DNA of 64,000 bases, from assembly GCF_008365375.1 (NCBI RefSeq), contig NZ_QOKW01000005.1, positions 62,001-126,000 of the forward strand, written 5' to 3'. Origin of the DNA: Roseomonas genomospecies 6 (lineage in GTDB: Bacteria > Pseudomonadota > Alphaproteobacteria > Azospirillales > Azospirillaceae). The translations under genes were made by a program, and so were the position numbers. The notes beneath the pieces are model-generated. The model ran no database searches, had not been told where the DNA came from, and worked only from the letters and a program-made list of their open reading frames with translations. Positions 42,365-52,949 of this stretch are shown one piece after another (the first letter of the stretch is position 1; each line of letters opens with the position of its first letter).

Positions 42365-43732
42365 ATGTTCGATGGCCTGACCGGACGCCTGGGCGACATC
42401 TTCGACAAGCTGCGCCGCCGCGGCGCGCTGAGCGAGGAGGACGTCAACGCCGCGCTGCGCGAGGTGCGCGTGGCGCTGCTGGAGGCCGACGTCGCCCTGC
42501 CGGTGGTCAAGCAGTTCGTCAACCAGGTCAAGGAACGCGCGATCGGCCAGGAGGTCCTGCGCTCGATCACCCCCGGCCAGCAGGTCATCAAGATCGTCCA
42601 CGACAACCTCGTGGAGATGCTGGGGCAGGGCGAGGACATCAACCTCGCCGCCGCCGCCCCCGTGCCGATCCTGATGGTCGGCCTCCAGGGCTCGGGCAAG
42701 ACCACCAGCACCGCCAAGATCGCGTTGCGCCTGAAGAACCGGGACCGCAAGAAGGTCCTGATGGCCTCGCTGGACGTGCGCCGTCCGGCGGCACAGGAGC
42801 AGCTCAAGGTTCTGGGCGAGCAGACCGGCGTCGCCACGCTGCCCATCGTTCCCGGCCAGGACCCCGTCGCCATCGCGCGGCGCGCCATCGAGACCGGGCG
42901 CCGCGAAGGCTACGACGTGGTCATGCTCGACACCGCCGGCCGCCTGTCCATCGACGAGGAGTTGATGGCCGAGGTCGCGGCCGTGCGCGACGCGACCAAG
43001 CCGGCGGAGACGCTGCTGGTCGCCGACGCCATGACCGGCCAGGACGCGGTGACGGTCGCCACCAACTTCAACGACAAGGTGGGCATCACCGGCATCATGC
43101 TGACCCGCGTGGACGGCGATGCCCGCGGCGGTGCCGCCCTGTCGATGCGCCAGATCACCGGCAAGCCGATCAAGCTGCTTGGCATGGGCGAGAAGATCGA
43201 CGCCCTGGAGGCCTTCCATCCCGACCGCATCGCCGGGCGCATCCTCGGCATGGGCGACGTGGTGTCGCTGGTCGAGAAGGCCGCCGAGAGCATCGACAAG
43301 GAAGAGGCCGAGAAGCTCGCCCGCAAGATGGAGAAGGGCCAGGGCTTCGACCTCGACGACATGGCCTCCCAGCTCAAGCAGCTCCGCAAGATGGGCGGCA
43401 TGTCCGGCCTGATGGGCATGCTGCCGGGCATCGGCAAGATCAAGAATCAGCTCAAGGACGCGAACATCGACGACGGGATGATCAAGCGCCAGGAGGCGAT
43501 CATCTCCTCGATGACGAAGAAGGAGCGCAAGAACCCCGAACTCATCAAGGCGTCGCGCCGCAAGCGCATCGCCGCCGGCTCCGGCACCAGCGTGCAGGAG
43601 GTGAACAAGCTGCTGAAGCAGTACGACACCATGCGCGGCATGATGAAGCAGGTTCAGAAGCTGGGGCAGAAGGGGCTGATGCGCCACGGGCTGCAAAGCC
43701 TCCTGCCGAAGAATTTCCGGGGGCCGAACTAA
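42365..43732 (+). CDS. ffh: Signal recognition particle protein
   Basis: Ffh (455 residues) is the GTPase of the signal recognition particle and targets nascent membrane proteins to FtsY. The N domain is followed by the G domain with G1 [41 protein letters not shown], the [10 protein letters not shown] segment and the [12 protein letters not shown] closing motif. The C-terminal Met-rich M domain ([13 protein letters not shown]) binds 4.5S RNA and signal peptides. It heads the ffh-rpsP-rimM-trmD-rplS cluster. Confidence 0.97.
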   Translation: MFDGLTGRLGDIFDKLRRRGALSEEDVNAALREVRVALLEADVALPVVKQFVNQVKERAIGQEVLRSITPGQQVIKIVHDNLVEMLGQGEDINLAAAAPVPILMVGLQGSGKTTSTAKIALRLKNRDRKKVLMASLDVRRPAAQEQLKVLGEQTGVATLPIVPGQDPVAIARRAIETGRREGYDVVMLDTAGRLSIDEELMAEVAAVRDATKPAETLLVADAMTGQDAVTVATNFNDKVGITGIMLTRVDGDARGGAALSMRQITGKPIKLLGMGEKIDALEAFHPDRIAGRILGMGDVVSLVEKAAESIDKEEAEKLARKMEKGQGFDLDDMASQLKQLRKMGGMSGLMGMLPGIGKIKNQLKDANIDDGMIKRQEAIISSMTKKERKNPELIKASRRKRIAAGSGTSVQEVNKLLKQYDTMRGMMKQVQKLGQKGLMRHGLQSLLPKNFRGPN

Positions 43733-43814
43733 GCCTCCGGCGAAAGCACCGCGCGACGAGCGCGATCACGTTCAACCGCACACCAAGCGACTACACCAAG
43801 GAAGCGACTGTCCC

Positions 43815-44168
43815 ATGTCCCTGAAGATCCGTCTGGCCCGTGGCGGCGCCAAGAAGCGTCCGTTCTACTCGATCGTCGTCGCCGATTCGCGCAGCCCGCG
43901 TGACGGCCGCTTCATCGAGAAGATCGGCACCTACAACCCGATGCTGCCGCGCGAGCACGAGCAGCGCATCGTCCTGGACGCCGAGCGCGCCAAGCATTGG
44001 CTGTCGGTCGGCGGCCAGCCGACGGACCGCGTCGCCCTGTTCCTGGCGAACGCCGGCCTGATCGCCAAGCCGGAAATCCGCGAGACCCCGAAGAAGTCCG
44101 CCCCGAAGGCCAAGGCGCAGGAGCGTCTGAAGGCCGAGGCCGCCGCCAAGGCCGCCGCCGAGGGCTGA
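43815..44168 (+). CDS. rpsP: 30S ribosomal protein S16
   Basis: S16 (117 residues) has the full conserved core: [42 protein letters not shown] and [16 protein letters not shown]. About 30 extra C-terminal residues are Lys/Ala rich, as is common in alphaproteobacteria. It begins 82 bases after ffh. A palindromic repeat follows its 3' end. Confidence 0.97.
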   Translation: MSLKIRLARGGAKKRPFYSIVVADSRSPRDGRFIEKIGTYNPMLPREHEQRIVLDAERAKHWLSVGGQPTDRVALFLANAGLIAKPEIRETPKKSAPKAKAQERLKAEAAAKAAAEG

Positions 44169-44198
44169 TAGGGACAGAGGCGTCAGCCTTCTCCGATT

Positions 44199-44236
44199 CC
44201 CTCCCCTGCGAAGCGGGGGAGGGGTAGGGAGGGGGC
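44199..44236. repeat. GC-rich palindromic repeat, copy 5 (single, inverted)
   Basis: CCCTCCCCTGCGAAGCGGGG is followed by GAGGGGTAGGGAGGGGGC, the reverse of the orientation of copy 1. It lies between rpsP and rimM, inside the ribosomal operon and 32 bases upstream of rimM. Confidence 0.8.
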
Positions 44237-44267
44237 AAGCGGCGCCCGCAAAGCACACGCTCAACCC

Positions 44268-44864
44268 ATGTCCACAAAAGTCTGTGTCGGCCAATTCGCC
44301 GGGGCGCATGGCGTCCGTGGCCTCGTGAAGGTGAAAAGCTTCACGGAGGACCCGGAAGCCGTGGCGTCCTACGGCCCCCTCTCGGACGAGCGGGGCGCCC
44401 GGCGCTACACGCTGACGCTTCAGGGCGCCATGAAGGACCTGTTCCTGGTCCGCGTCGATGGCATCGCCACGCGCGAACAGGCGCAGGAGCTGACCGGTGT
44501 CCGCCTCTATGTGGACCGTTCCGCTCTGCCCGAGACGGAGGACGAGGACGAGTTCTACCACGCCGACCTGATCGGCCTGCGTGCGGAACTCGCCGACGGC
44601 ACCGTCTGGGGCACGGTGAAGGCGCTGTACGACTTCGGAGCCGGTGACGTGCTGGAGATCCGCACGGAATCGGGGCCGCTGGAGATGCTGCCCTTCACCC
44701 GCGCCTGCGTTCCGGTGGTGGACGTGAAGGGAGGCCGCGTCGTGGTCGATCTTCCCGCCGTCGTCGAAGCGCGCGAAGGCGAGGCGGAAAAGGATGGAGC
44801 GGACGCGCCGGATGGCGCGGATGACGCTGAAGACGACGTTGAAAACAAGGGAACCCGCCCGTGA
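44268..44864 (+). CDS. rimM: Ribosome maturation factor RimM
   Basis: RimM (198 residues) binds S19 and helps mature the 30S head. It has [21 protein letters not shown] at the N-terminus, [14 protein letters not shown] at the domain boundary, and the PRC-barrel ending in [21 protein letters not shown]. The acidic Asp/Glu/Ala tail (residues about 170-198) is usual in this group. The stop overlaps the trmD GTG start. Confidence 0.96.
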   Translation: MSTKVCVGQFAGAHGVRGLVKVKSFTEDPEAVASYGPLSDERGARRYTLTLQGAMKDLFLVRVDGIATREQAQELTGVRLYVDRSALPETEDEDEFYHADLIGLRAELADGTVWGTVKALYDFGAGDVLEIRTESGPLEMLPFTRACVPVVDVKGGRVVVDLPAVVEAREGEAEKDGADAPDGADDAEDDVENKGTRP

Positions 44865-45661
44865 ATCACGGCGCTTCCGGTTCTCTTGCCTGGACGGTCA
44901 AGGTTCTGACGCTGTTCCCGGAGATGTTTCCGGGTCCGCTGGGGCTCAGCCTCGCGGGAAAGGCGCTGGAAAATGGAGTCTGGGCGTTGGAATCAGTGGA
45001 CATTCGCACGTTCGCGCGCGATAAACACCGCTCCGTCGACGACACCCCCTTCGGCGGAGGGGCCGGCATGGTCATGCGGCCCGACGTGCTGGACGCGGCT
45101 CTGACCGCGACGGCGGGTCCTCCGGGCACTCCTGGACGCGGACGGGCGATCTACCTGTCGCCTCGCGGACGGGTGCTCGACCAGGAGCTGGTCAAGGAGC
45201 TGGCGGCCACCCCGGTGGTCACCCTGCTCTGCGGCCGGTACGAAGGGGTGGATGAGCGGGTGCTGGATGCGCACGGCCTTGAGGAGGTCAGCCTCGGGGA
45301 TTTCGTGCTGTCCGGCGGCGAGACCGCCGCCCTGTGCCTGATCGACGCCGTGGTGCGCTTGCTCCCCGGTGTCATGGGCAATGTGGAGACGGCGGGCGAG
45401 GAAAGTTTCGAACGGGGGTTGCTCGAATACCCCCACTACACCCGGCCCGCGGTCTGGACCGACGGGCAGGGTGTGGAACGGTCGGTCCCGGACATCCTGT
45501 TGTCCGGCCACCACGAGAAGGTTCGCGCCTGGCGGCTCGCCGAGGCGGAGCGGATCACCCAGGCCCGGCGACCGGACCTGTGGGACCGCTACGAGGCGGG
45601 GCGCAAGGCCGAGGGTCAGATTGGGAAACGGGGTCGCCGGCGCGGCCCGAAACCAGAGTGA
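44861..45661 (+). CDS. trmD: tRNA (guanine-N1)-methyltransferase
   Basis: TrmD (266 residues) methylates G37 of tRNAs next to the anticodon using S-adenosylmethionine. Diagnostic stretches are [46 protein letters not shown] and [13 protein letters not shown], which form the trefoil-knot cofactor site, and [10 protein letters not shown]. The start is GTG at 44861 within GTGA, coupled to rimM. A basic tail ends the protein. Confidence 0.96.
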   Translation: MNHGASGSLAWTVKVLTLFPEMFPGPLGLSLAGKALENGVWALESVDIRTFARDKHRSVDDTPFGGGAGMVMRPDVLDAALTATAGPPGTPGRGRAIYLSPRGRVLDQELVKELAATPVVTLLCGRYEGVDERVLDAHGLEEVSLGDFVLSGGETAALCLIDAVVRLLPGVMGNVETAGEESFERGLLEYPHYTRPAVWTDGQGVERSVPDILLSGHHEKVRAWRLAEAERITQARRPDLWDRYEAGRKAEGQIGKRGRRRGPKPE

Positions 45662-45701
45662 CGGTCCGCCGCGAGGCGCACCGATGGAAAGGGGTAGTGT
45701 C

Positions 45702-46094
45702 ATGAACCTGTTGCAGCAGCTCGAGCAGGAGCAGATCGAGAAGGCCCTCGGCGGCAAGACCATTCCGGAGTTCTCGCCGGGCGACACCGTCCGCGTGAAC
45801 GTGAAGGTGGTCGAGGGCACGCGCGAGCGTGTCCAGGCTTACGAGGGCGTCGTGATCGCCCGCCGGAACGCCGGCGTGAATTCGTCCTTCACCGTCCGCA
45901 AGATCAGCTACGGCGAGGGTGTGGAGCGCGTGTTCCCGCTCTACTCCCCGCGTCTGGAGTCGATCGAGCTGGTCCGCAAGGGCGCCGTCCGCCGCGCCAA
46001 GCTGTACTATCTGCGCGACCGTCGCGGCAAGTCGGCCCGTATCGCCGAGCGCACGACCGGCCGTGGCATGAACACGAAGGCCGCCGCGGAGTAA
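45702..46094 (+). CDS. rplS: 50S ribosomal protein L19
   Basis: L19 (130 residues) sits at the 30S-50S interface. It has [55 protein letters not shown] and [16 protein letters not shown] at 45702 is chosen over the in-frame ATG at 45684 because the conserved protein starts MNLLQQLE. It ends the cluster and is followed by a strong terminator. Confidence 0.97.
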   Translation: MNLLQQLEQEQIEKALGGKTIPEFSPGDTVRVNVKVVEGTRERVQAYEGVVIARRNAGVNSSFTVRKISYGEGVERVFPLYSPRLESIELVRKGAVRRAKLYYLRDRRGKSARIAERTTGRGMNTKAAAE

Positions 46095-46128
46095 TCCGGC
46101 GCCCTTCCGTTCGGTACGCCTACACCAG

Positions 46129-46159
46129 CACCCGCCCGGAGCGATCCGGGCGGGTGTTT
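46129..46159 (+). terminator. Rho-independent terminator after rplS
   Basis: CACCCGCCCGGA (46129-46140) and TCCGGGCGGGTG (46145-46156) form a perfect 12-bp stem with loop GCGA, followed by TTT. Confidence 0.85.
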
Positions 46160-46188
46160 GGCGTTGGGGGCGATGAGAAGCTTTCGCC

Positions 46189-47118
46189 CTACCGTGTCCG
46201 CATCGTCGTCAATATCCCCGCCCCGATCAGCGCCACCGCGATCAACACGCCGGCCGTCAGGGGCTCGCCCATGAAGACCGCGCTCAGCAGCAGGGCGGTG
46301 ACGGGGACGAGGCAGATGATCTGCCCAGCCTGGGCCGCCGGCATTGCGGTCAGCGATTTCGCCCACCACCAGAAGCACAGCCCCGTGGCGATCACCCAGT
46401 TGAAGGCCAGAACGGTGCCCAGCGCGGGCGTCCAGTGGATGGGCCGGGCGTGCTCCGCCGCCAGGGCGAGCGGGGCGGTCGCCAGCGCGCTGACCGCGAT
46501 CTGCCAGAAGGTCTGGGTCCAGAAGGGCGTCCGCCATCCGCCGCGCCGGCGGCGGTAGAGGGTGGCGCCGAGCGCCCAGCTCAGCGCGCAGGCGAGCAGC
46601 AGCCCGTTGCCGAGCAGCACCGCCGGGTTGCTCCAGTCCAGCAGGGCCGGGTTGAAGAAGACGAGGACGCCGGCGAAGGTCAGCAGCGCGCCGATCACCC
46701 GCCCGCGCGTGACGCGCTCCCCGGCCAGCAGCACGCCCAGCGGCAGAGCCCACATCTGCATGGTGTAGGCCAGCACCGCGGCCCGACCCGGAGGCACCAC
46801 CCGCAGGGCGAGGGCGCTGAGGTCCAGCATGCCGGCGATCTGCAGCAGCCCGACGAGGGCCAGCGGCCAGCGCTCCCCCGGCTGCGGCAGAAGGGGAAAG
46901 CGCAGCACCCGCGACAGCAGCGCTAGAACCGCCGCCGCCCCGGCGAAGCGCAGGAGACAGAAGGTCAGCGGCCCGATGTCGGACAGGGCCAGCTTCATCA
47001 GGGGCCAGTTGGCCCCCCAGAACAGAACGATTCCCGCAAGCTGCGCGTAGACCGCAGCGCCCGGCCCGCCCATCGGGCCGTCGCCGGGCGCGGCGCGTGG
47101 CATGGCCTGATCCGCCAT
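46189..47118 (-). CDS. EamA/DMT-family permease
   Basis: This 309-residue ten-helix transporter carries two EamA repeats. The first starts [16 protein letters not shown] and the second at [40 protein letters not shown] and [27 protein letters not shown], with the typical GE motif, close each half. It probably exports a metabolite or amino acid. ATG at 47118 with GGGAGG five bases upstream is better than a GTG at 47130. Confidence 0.9.
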   Translation of the reverse strand: MADQAMPRAAPGDGPMGGPGAAVYAQLAGIVLFWGANWPLMKLALSDIGPLTFCLLRFAGAAAVLALLSRVLRFPLLPQPGERWPLALVGLLQIAGMLDLSALALRVVPPGRAAVLAYTMQMWALPLGVLLAGERVTRGRVIGALLTFAGVLVFFNPALLDWSNPAVLLGNGLLLACALSWALGATLYRRRRGGWRTPFWTQTFWQIAVSALATAPLALAAEHARPIHWTPALGTVLAFNWVIATGLCFWWWAKSLTAMPAAQAGQIICLVPVTALLLSAVFMGEPLTAGVLIAVALIGAGILTTMRTR

Positions 47119-47212
47119 GAGTCCTCCCACCCCGAATGTCGCCGCATCCTACGGCGCGGGCGGAGATGGAAGGTCTGCGTTCCCCGGGCGGCTGCTCCGC
47201 GCGGGGTCCGTC

Positions 47213-47428
47213 TTACGGTGTGGCGCCGGTCGAGAAGCCGGTCAGAACCTGGATGCCGAACCAGCCGCCGATGGCGAACAGCACCAGAAGGATCATGGTG
47301 GTGGCGATGGCGATGTTGGTCTGGCGGATGCGCCGGCAGTTCGGGCAGCCGGGCAGGTCGGCGGGATAAGGCCGCTCGCAGCGTTCACAGCGGACAGTGC
47401 GGTCCGTCACGGTATGACCCTTCGGCAT
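47213..47428 (-). CDS. Small zinc-ribbon membrane protein
   Basis: This 71-residue protein has a treble-clef-like ribbon with four Cys ([18 protein letters not shown], residues about 14-31), then a single membrane helix ([17 protein letters not shown]) and a short tail. The start at 47428 is inferred from the first Met before the Cys cluster. Such ribbon-helix proteins are frequent but of unknown role. Confidence 0.6.
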   Translation of the reverse strand: MPKGHTVTDRTVRCERCERPYPADLPGCPNCRRIRQTNIAIATTMILLVLFAIGGWFGIQVLTGFSTGATP

Positions 47429-47555
47429 ATGGGGCGATGGAGATGGGTGGGCGGACGCTATCATAGGAGCGTGCGGGCCGCCACCCGGCGGACGGGCAAA
47501 AGGAATCGCCCGTTTCCCCCGATGCGGAATGCGGGGGTTTTCCACAGGCTCGGCC

Positions 47556-47584
47556 TTGTCCTGGTTGAAAGAGACGGCTATTGT
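47556..47584 (+). promoter_or_regulatory. Candidate promoter of leuC
   Basis: TTGTCC (47556-47561) and TATTGT (47579-47584) are 17 bases apart, leaving a leader of about 68 bases before the leuC ATG. No leader peptide with Leu codons was recognised. Confidence 0.45.
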
Positions 47585-47659
47585 GCGGCCCTCTTACCGC
47601 ACGCTTCGTTCGTCCGGTCTGTGGTTTGCGAGAGAGAATTGCCGCGAGAGAGAGTTGCT

Positions 47660-49063
47660 ATGTCCAAGCCGCGCACCCTGTTCGACAAGATTTGGGACAG
47701 CCACGTCGTCCACCGTCAGGACGACGGCACCTGCATCCTCTACATCGACCGCCATCTGGTCCATGAAGTGACCAGCCCGCAGGCGTTCGAGGGGCTGCGG
47801 CTTGCCGGCCGTCCGGTGCGCCGTCCGGAAGCGACCCTCGCCGTGCCCGACCACAACGTGCCGACCACCGACCGCTCCAAGGGCATCGTCGAGGAGGAAA
47901 GCCGCATCCAGGTCGAGACGCTGGACAAGAACGCGCGCGACTTCGGCATCCGCTATTTCCCGATGGACGACGTCCGCCAGGGCATCGTGCACATCGTCGG
48001 CCCGGAGCAGGGCTTCACGCTGCCCGGCGCCACCATCGTCTGCGGCGACAGCCACACGGCCACGCACGGCGCGTTCGGCGCGCTCGCCTTCGGCATCGGC
48101 ACGTCGGAGGTGGAGCATGTGCTGGCCACCCAGACCCTGCTGCAGAAGCCGGCCAAGAACATGCTGGTCCGCGTCGACGGCGAACTGCCGCCGGGCGTGA
48201 CCGCCAAGGACATCGTGCTGGCGATCATCGGCAAGATCGGCACCGCCGGCGGCACCGGCCACGTCATCGAATTCGCCGGCGAGGCCATCCGCGGCCTGTC
48301 GATGGAAGGCCGCATGACCGTCTGCAACATGGCCATCGAGGGTGGCGCCCGCGCCGGCCTGATCGCCCCGGACGAGAAGACCTTCGAGTATGTGAAGGGC
48401 CGTGCCCTGGCTCCGAAGGCCGGCGCCTGGGAGCAGGCGGTGGAGTATTGGAAGACCCTGCCGTCGGACGAGGGCGCGGTCTATGACACCACCGTCGTTC
48501 TGAACGCCGCCGACATCGTTCCGCAGGTCACCTGGGGCACCAGCCCGGAGGACGTGCTGCCGATCACCGCCACCGTTCCGAACCCGGCGGACGTGGCCGA
48601 CGCCGGCAAGCGCGCCGCCGTCGAGCGCTCGCTGGCCTACATGGGCCTGGAGCCCGGCCAGAAGCTGACCGACGTGAAGGTGGACACCGTCTTCATTGGT
48701 TCCTGCACGAACGGCCGCATCGAGGATCTGCGCGCCGCCGCGGTGATCGCGCAGGGCCGCAAGGTGGCCGAGGGCGTGCGCGCCCTGGTCGTCCCCGGCT
48801 CGGGTCTGGTGAAGGAGCAGGCGGAGGAAGAGGGTCTGGACAAGATCTTCACCGAGGCCGGTTTCGAGTGGCGCGAGCCGGGCTGTTCCATGTGCCTCGC
48901 CATGAACGCCGACCGCCTGTCGCCGGGCGAGCGCAGCGCCTCGACCTCCAACCGCAACTTCGAAGGCCGTCAGGGCCGCGGCGGGCGCACCCACCTGCTC
49001 AGCCCGGCCATGGCCGCCGCGGCTGCGGTGACCGGGCACCTGACGGACGTCCGCAGCCTGTAA
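47660..49063 (+). CDS. leuC: 3-isopropylmalate dehydratase large subunit
   Basis: LeuC (467 residues) carries the 4Fe-4S cluster and with LeuD isomerises isopropylmalate in leucine synthesis. Key stretches are [46 protein letters not shown], and the cluster Cys residues in [16 protein letters not shown] and [11 protein letters not shown], then [15 protein letters not shown]. LeuD is not in the window. A terminator follows. Confidence 0.97.
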   Translation: MSKPRTLFDKIWDSHVVHRQDDGTCILYIDRHLVHEVTSPQAFEGLRLAGRPVRRPEATLAVPDHNVPTTDRSKGIVEEESRIQVETLDKNARDFGIRYFPMDDVRQGIVHIVGPEQGFTLPGATIVCGDSHTATHGAFGALAFGIGTSEVEHVLATQTLLQKPAKNMLVRVDGELPPGVTAKDIVLAIIGKIGTAGGTGHVIEFAGEAIRGLSMEGRMTVCNMAIEGGARAGLIAPDEKTFEYVKGRALAPKAGAWEQAVEYWKTLPSDEGAVYDTTVVLNAADIVPQVTWGTSPEDVLPITATVPNPADVADAGKRAAVERSLAYMGLEPGQKLTDVKVDTVFIGSCTNGRIEDLRAAAVIAQGRKVAEGVRALVVPGSGLVKEQAEEEGLDKIFTEAGFEWREPGCSMCLAMNADRLSPGERSASTSNRNFEGRQGRGGRTHLLSPAMAAAAAVTGHLTDVRSL

Positions 49064-49091
49064 CAGGCCGTACGCCTTCACGATGTGACGC

Positions 49092-49136
49092 CCGAAGCGG
49101 GGATGGCAGTCAAGCCGTCTCCGCTTCGGCATTTTC
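49092..49136 (+). terminator. Rho-independent terminator after leuC
   Basis: CCGAAGCGG (49092-49100) and CCGCTTCGG (49121-49129) pair perfectly; inner bases GATGGC and GCCGTC extend the stem. ATTTTC follows. It ends 14 bases before the next gene's start. Confidence 0.75.
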
Positions 49137-49149
49137 GGGGCCTGCTGCG

Positions 49150-49839
49150 GTGTCGCGCGCCGAACGGCTGATCGATCTGATCCAATGCCTCCGGCGCCAC
49201 CGCCGGCCGGTCAGCGGGCATGTCCTCGCCGACGAACTCGGCGTCAGCCTTCGCACGATCTACCGCGACATCGCCACCTTGCAGGCGCAGGGGGCGAGGA
49301 TCGACGGAGAGCCGGGCGTCGGCTATCTCCTGCAGCCCGGTTTCCTGCTGCCGCCGCTGATGTTCGCGGAGGAGGAGATCGAGGCGCTCGCCCTCGGCAT
49401 CCGCTGGGTGGCCGACCGTGCGGACGGCGCGCTGGGGGCGGCGGCGCAGAACGCGCTCGCCAAGATCGCGGCGGTGCTTCCGCCGGACCTCCGCGACCGG
49501 ATGGACGCCTCCGCGCTGCTCGTCGGGCCGGGCGAACCAATCGTCGGGGACGGCGTCGACCTCGCCATCGTCCGGCGGGCCATCCGCAGCGAGCGCAAGC
49601 TCTCCATCGCCTACCGCGACCGCGACGGGGCCGCCACCGACCGCATCGTCTGGCCCTTCGCGCTCGGCTTCTTCGACCGTTTGCGCGTCCTGGTCGCGTG
49701 GTGCGAGCTGCGCGGGGCGATCCGCCATTTCCGCGCCGACCGCATCGTGTCCGTGAGTCCGCTGGACGCCCGCTACCCGCGGCGGCGGCAGGCGTTGCTG
49801 AAGGAGTGGCGCGAGGCCGAGGGCATCCCGGAGCGGTGA
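49150..49839 (+). CDS. YafY-type HTH/WYL transcriptional regulator
   Basis: This 229-residue regulator has an N-terminal HTH_11 domain (RLIDLIQCLRRHRRPVSGHVLADELGVSLRTIYRDI) and a WYL ligand-binding domain in the second half (IRSERKLSIAYRDRDG, FFDRLRVLVAWCELRGAIRHFRADRI). The start is GTG at 49150, which places the HTH at residue 6. It precedes a VOC-fold gene; this YafY-VOC pair is common and suggests the regulator controls it. DNA-damage or oxidised-metabolite sensing are family-level possibilities. Confidence 0.9.
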   Translation: MSRAERLIDLIQCLRRHRRPVSGHVLADELGVSLRTIYRDIATLQAQGARIDGEPGVGYLLQPGFLLPPLMFAEEEIEALALGIRWVADRADGALGAAAQNALAKIAAVLPPDLRDRMDASALLVGPGEPIVGDGVDLAIVRRAIRSERKLSIAYRDRDGAATDRIVWPFALGFFDRLRVLVAWCELRGAIRHFRADRIVSVSPLDARYPRRRQALLKEWREAEGIPER

Positions 49840-49944
49840 GCGCGTCCGCGCACGGCTGCTGACAGAAACTGTCAGTGTGTTGCCCTAGCTTGGTCTTCGC
49901 CGGACGGGATCGCCCGTACCGGAGACCAGCGAGGAAGCCAGCCC

Positions 49945-50322
49945 ATGTTCAGCGCCAACATCATCCTTCTCTATGTGGACAGCCCCACCGCCAGCGCCGC
50001 CTTCTACGCCGACCTGACCGGCAAGCCGCCGGTCGAGGCGTCGCCCACTTTCGCCATGTTCGCCCTGGACTCCGGCGTCATGCTGGGGCTGTGGTCGCGC
50101 CACACGGTGCAGCCGGCGGCCTCTGTCGGACCGCTGGGCGGCAGCGGCGAGATCGGTTTCCGCGTGGCCGACGCCGAGGCGGTGCAGACCCTTCACGACG
50201 ACTGGGTGCGGCGCTGCCTGACCATCGCCCAACCGCCCACCGCCATGGATTTCGGGCACACCTTCGTCGCTCTGGACCCGGACGGGCACCGCCTGCGCGT
50301 CTTCGCCCCGATGGAAGCATGA
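49945..50322 (+). CDS. VOC-superfamily (glyoxalase/bleomycin-resistance-like) protein
   Basis: This 125-residue protein has the paired beta-alpha-beta-beta-beta VOC fold: [22 protein letters not shown] as the first unit and [19 protein letters not shown] and [18 protein letters not shown] as the second. Metal-binding His/Glu residues are only partly evident, so a binding rather than catalytic role is possible. It follows the WYL regulator by 105 bases and overlaps the EVE gene by four. Confidence 0.88.
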   Translation: MFSANIILLYVDSPTASAAFYADLTGKPPVEASPTFAMFALDSGVMLGLWSRHTVQPAASVGPLGGSGEIGFRVADAEAVQTLHDDWVRRCLTIAQPPTAMDFGHTFVALDPDGHRLRVFAPMEA

Positions 50323-50771
50323 GGCGCGCCATGAGTCAGGCCACCACCAGCCGCAGTTGGATCGCCATCGCCTCCGCCGAGCATGTCCGGCGGGGGCGGG
50401 CGGAGGGCTTCATGCAGGTCTGCCACGGCAAGGCGGCGCCATTGCGCCGCATCCTCCCGGGGGACCGCGTCGCCTATTACTCGCCGACGGAGCGGTTCCA
50501 GGGGAAGGACCGCCTGCAATCCTTCACCGCCGTCGGGATCGTGCGGGACGGCGACCCCTACCGGTTCGATATGGGCGGGGGCTTCGTTCCCTTCCGCCGC
50601 GACGTGCGCTGGCTGGACGGGCGGGAGACGCCGATCCAGCCCCTGCTCGATCGGCTGGACTTTTCCGCCGGGGTGCGGAACTGGGGCTATCCGTTCCGCT
50701 TCGGGCTGTTCACGGTGACCGACCGCGACCTGGACACCATCGCCGCGGCCATGGGGGCGACCCTGCCCTGA
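50319..50771 (+). CDS. EVE domain protein (UPF0310)
   Basis: This 150-residue EVE-domain protein of the PUA-like fold binds modified bases in nucleic acids in characterised relatives. [45 protein letters not shown] spans the aromatic-cage half, and [12 protein letters not shown] the C-terminal half. ATG at 50319 overlaps the VOC stop (ATGA); an ATG at 50331 is an alternative. With the VOC and WYL genes it may form a small stress module. Confidence 0.85.
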   Translation: MRRAMSQATTSRSWIAIASAEHVRRGRAEGFMQVCHGKAAPLRRILPGDRVAYYSPTERFQGKDRLQSFTAVGIVRDGDPYRFDMGGGFVPFRRDVRWLDGRETPIQPLLDRLDFSAGVRNWGYPFRFGLFTVTDRDLDTIAAAMGATLP

Positions 50772-50796
50772 CCGGCCACCGGCACCGGGGGGCTGT

Positions 50797-52128
50797 TCAA
50801 TCCCCCCGCCCGCGGCTTCGGCCCATCAGCCCGTCCGGGCGGAAGATCAGGAAGAGGGTGAGCAGGCCGAAGGCCACGATGTCCTTGTAGGCGATGGCGA
50901 AATAGGCCGACCAGAAGGTCTCGACCAACCCCAGCAGAGCGCCGCCCAGCATGGCGCCGGGGACCGATCCGATGCCGCCGACCACCGCGGCGGCCAGCGC
51001 CTTGAAGCCCACCAGATAGCCCGTGTAGAAATTCACCCCGCCGTAATAGAGCGCGATCACCGCTCCCGCCGCCGCAGCCAGCGCGCCGCCGACCGCGAAG
51101 GTGATGGCGACCGTGCGGTCCACATCCACCCCGACCAGCTCCGCCGCCTCCACGTCGTCGGCGCAGGCGCGGTGGGCGCGGCCATAGGCGGTGCGCTGCA
51201 TGACGGCCCACAGCAGGGTGTACAGCCCTCCGGTCATCAGCAGGATCGCCGCCTGCGAGGTCAGGGCGGTGACGGTGAAGGCACCATCGCTGAACAGCTC
51301 GTGCCGGTCGGCCAGGAAGGGAGCGGGCCACCAGTCACGGGCTCCCTGCAGAAGCCGCATCCCCTCCTGCCAGGCGATGGATAAGCCGACGGCGGCGATC
51401 AGCGGCGTGTGGCTGTGGGCGCGGCGCAGGCGGCGGAACACAAGCCGGTCCATGGTCCAGCCCTGCACGGCGGTGAAGGCCATCACCGTGGCGAAGACGC
51501 CCAGCACCGCCAGAGGCAGGCCGCCTAGCCCGGCCATGCCAAGCGCCGCCGCGCCCATCGCGGTCAGCATGGCGCCGATCATGGTCAACTCGCCCATCGC
51601 CAGATTGATCTGCCCCAGGATGCCGTAGACCAGCGTGTAGCCCAGAGCCAGCAGCCCGTAGACGCAGGCCACCGTGGCCGCGTTGATGACCTGTTGCAGG
51701 AAGAACAGGACCGGCGCCCAATCCGTCCGCGGACCCCGTTCCGGCCCGGTCGCCTCCGGCGGCAGGCCGAGGCGCGCCGCGGGAAGGCCGGCCCAGACGC
51801 GCAGCATGGTGAATTGCATGGGCGTCAGCCACCCCATGCGGTCGGTCGCCACCGCCACAAGCTCGTGCCGGCGCGAATCGAAGAAGCGTCCGCCGAAGCG
51901 GCAGGCGATCCAGTGGGTCTCGGCACCCGCGCGGTAGGTCAGGCGCAGAGTCGGCTCCTCGCCCGCCATCGCCGCCGTGTCCGAGACCGTGACGGGGCCG
52001 GGTTCGAAGGCGGGGATCAGCTTCCGGCACAGGGCCGCCTGATCGCCGTCCACCCCGCAGCCGGTCAGCAGCAGGGCGGCAAGCAGCAGCAACAGCGGCG
52101 GGAACAGGCGCGGCGGACGGCGATGCAC
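50797..52128 (-). CDS. LivH-type branched-chain amino acid permease with lipoprotein-like N-terminal domain
   Basis: The C-terminal 300 residues of this 443-residue protein are a LivH/UrtB-type ABC permease: LGYTLVYGILGQINLAMGELTMIGAMLT, AFTAVQGWTMDRLVFRRLR, the EAA-like AHRACADDVEAAELVGVDV segment and a GGIGSVPGAMLGGALLG end. The first 120 residues look like a separate periplasmic domain behind a lipobox (LTGC, Cys24) and include ACRFGGRFF. The start is GTG at 52128. No LivM, LivG, LivF or binding protein is nearby, though only the first may lie left of its position. A long N-terminus occurs in some LivH relatives. Confidence 0.82.
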   Translation of the reverse strand: MHRRPPRLFPPLLLLLAALLLTGCGVDGDQAALCRKLIPAFEPGPVTVSDTAAMAGEEPTLRLTYRAGAETHWIACRFGGRFFDSRRHELVAVATDRMGWLTPMQFTMLRVWAGLPAARLGLPPEATGPERGPRTDWAPVLFFLQQVINAATVACVYGLLALGYTLVYGILGQINLAMGELTMIGAMLTAMGAAALGMAGLGGLPLAVLGVFATVMAFTAVQGWTMDRLVFRRLRRAHSHTPLIAAVGLSIAWQEGMRLLQGARDWWPAPFLADRHELFSDGAFTVTALTSQAAILLMTGGLYTLLWAVMQRTAYGRAHRACADDVEAAELVGVDVDRTVAITFAVGGALAAAAGAVIALYYGGVNFYTGYLVGFKALAAAVVGGIGSVPGAMLGGALLGLVETFWSAYFAIAYKDIVAFGLLTLFLIFRPDGLMGRSRGRGD

Positions 52129-52211
52129 GGCGGCGGGAACCCGGCCGGTTGATCGTTCGCCGGAGAATCTATCGGTTCTCGATGTGGAACGCCAGACGCC
52201 GCCTTGCGGCG

Positions 52212-52949
52212 TCAGTAGCGGGCACCGACGAAATACAGCCCGTCCGGCGGGGCGGTCGGCCCGGCGGCGGAGCGGTTGAGCGCCTCCAGCGCCCGGCGCA
52301 GGTCGTCGGCGCTCCATTTGCCGGCCCCGACCAGCTCCAGCGTGCCGACCATGTTGCGCACCTGATGGTGCAGGAAGGACCGGGCGGCGGCGTGCACGCG
52401 CACTTCGTCGCCGATCCGCTCCACAGCCAGCCGCTCCAGCGTCTTGACGGGGGAGTTGGCCTGGCAGAGCGAGGCGCGGAAGCTGGTGAAGTCATGCTGG
52501 CCCACCAGAACTTGCGCGGCCTCGTGCATCGCCTCCGCGTCGAGCGGGCGCATGACGTGCCAGGCGCGGCCCGTCTCCAGCGCCAGCGGGGCGCGGCGGT
52601 TGACGATGCGGTAGACGTAGCTGCGTCCCAGGCAGGTCATGCGGGCGTGGAAGTCTTCCGGAACGGCCTCGGCCAGCAGGACGGCGACCGGGGCGGGCCT
52701 CAGGTGGAAGTTCAGCGCGTCGCGCAGCTTCAGCCCGGTGAATGGCTTTTCAAGGTCGAAGTGGCAGACCTGCCCGAGCGCATGTACGCCCGCGTCCGTA
52801 CGTCCGGAGGTGTGGACGCGTACGGTCTCGCCGGACAGACGTTCGATCGCCTCCTCCAGCGTCTGCTGGACGGAGGGGCCGTTGTCCTGCCGCTGCCAGC
52901 CCACGAAGGGCCGGCCGTCATATTCGAGGGTCAGTTTCCAGCGCTGCAT
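52212..52949 (-). CDS. truA: tRNA pseudouridine(38-40) synthase
   Basis: TruA (245 residues) isomerises uridines 38-40 in tRNA anticodon arms. It has [16 protein letters not shown], the catalytic Asp in [42 protein letters not shown] and [17 protein letters not shown]. It overlaps fmt by 19 bases. The order def-fmt-truA is the usual alphaproteobacterial one. Confidence 0.96.
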   Translation of the reverse strand: MQRWKLTLEYDGRPFVGWQRQDNGPSVQQTLEEAIERLSGETVRVHTSGRTDAGVHALGQVCHFDLEKPFTGLKLRDALNFHLRPAPVAVLLAEAVPEDFHARMTCLGRSYVYRIVNRRAPLALETGRAWHVMRPLDAEAMHEAAQVLVGQHDFTSFRASLCQANSPVKTLERLAVERIGDEVRVHAAARSFLHHQVRNMVGTLELVGAGKWSADDLRRALEALNRSAAGPTAPPDGLYFVGARY

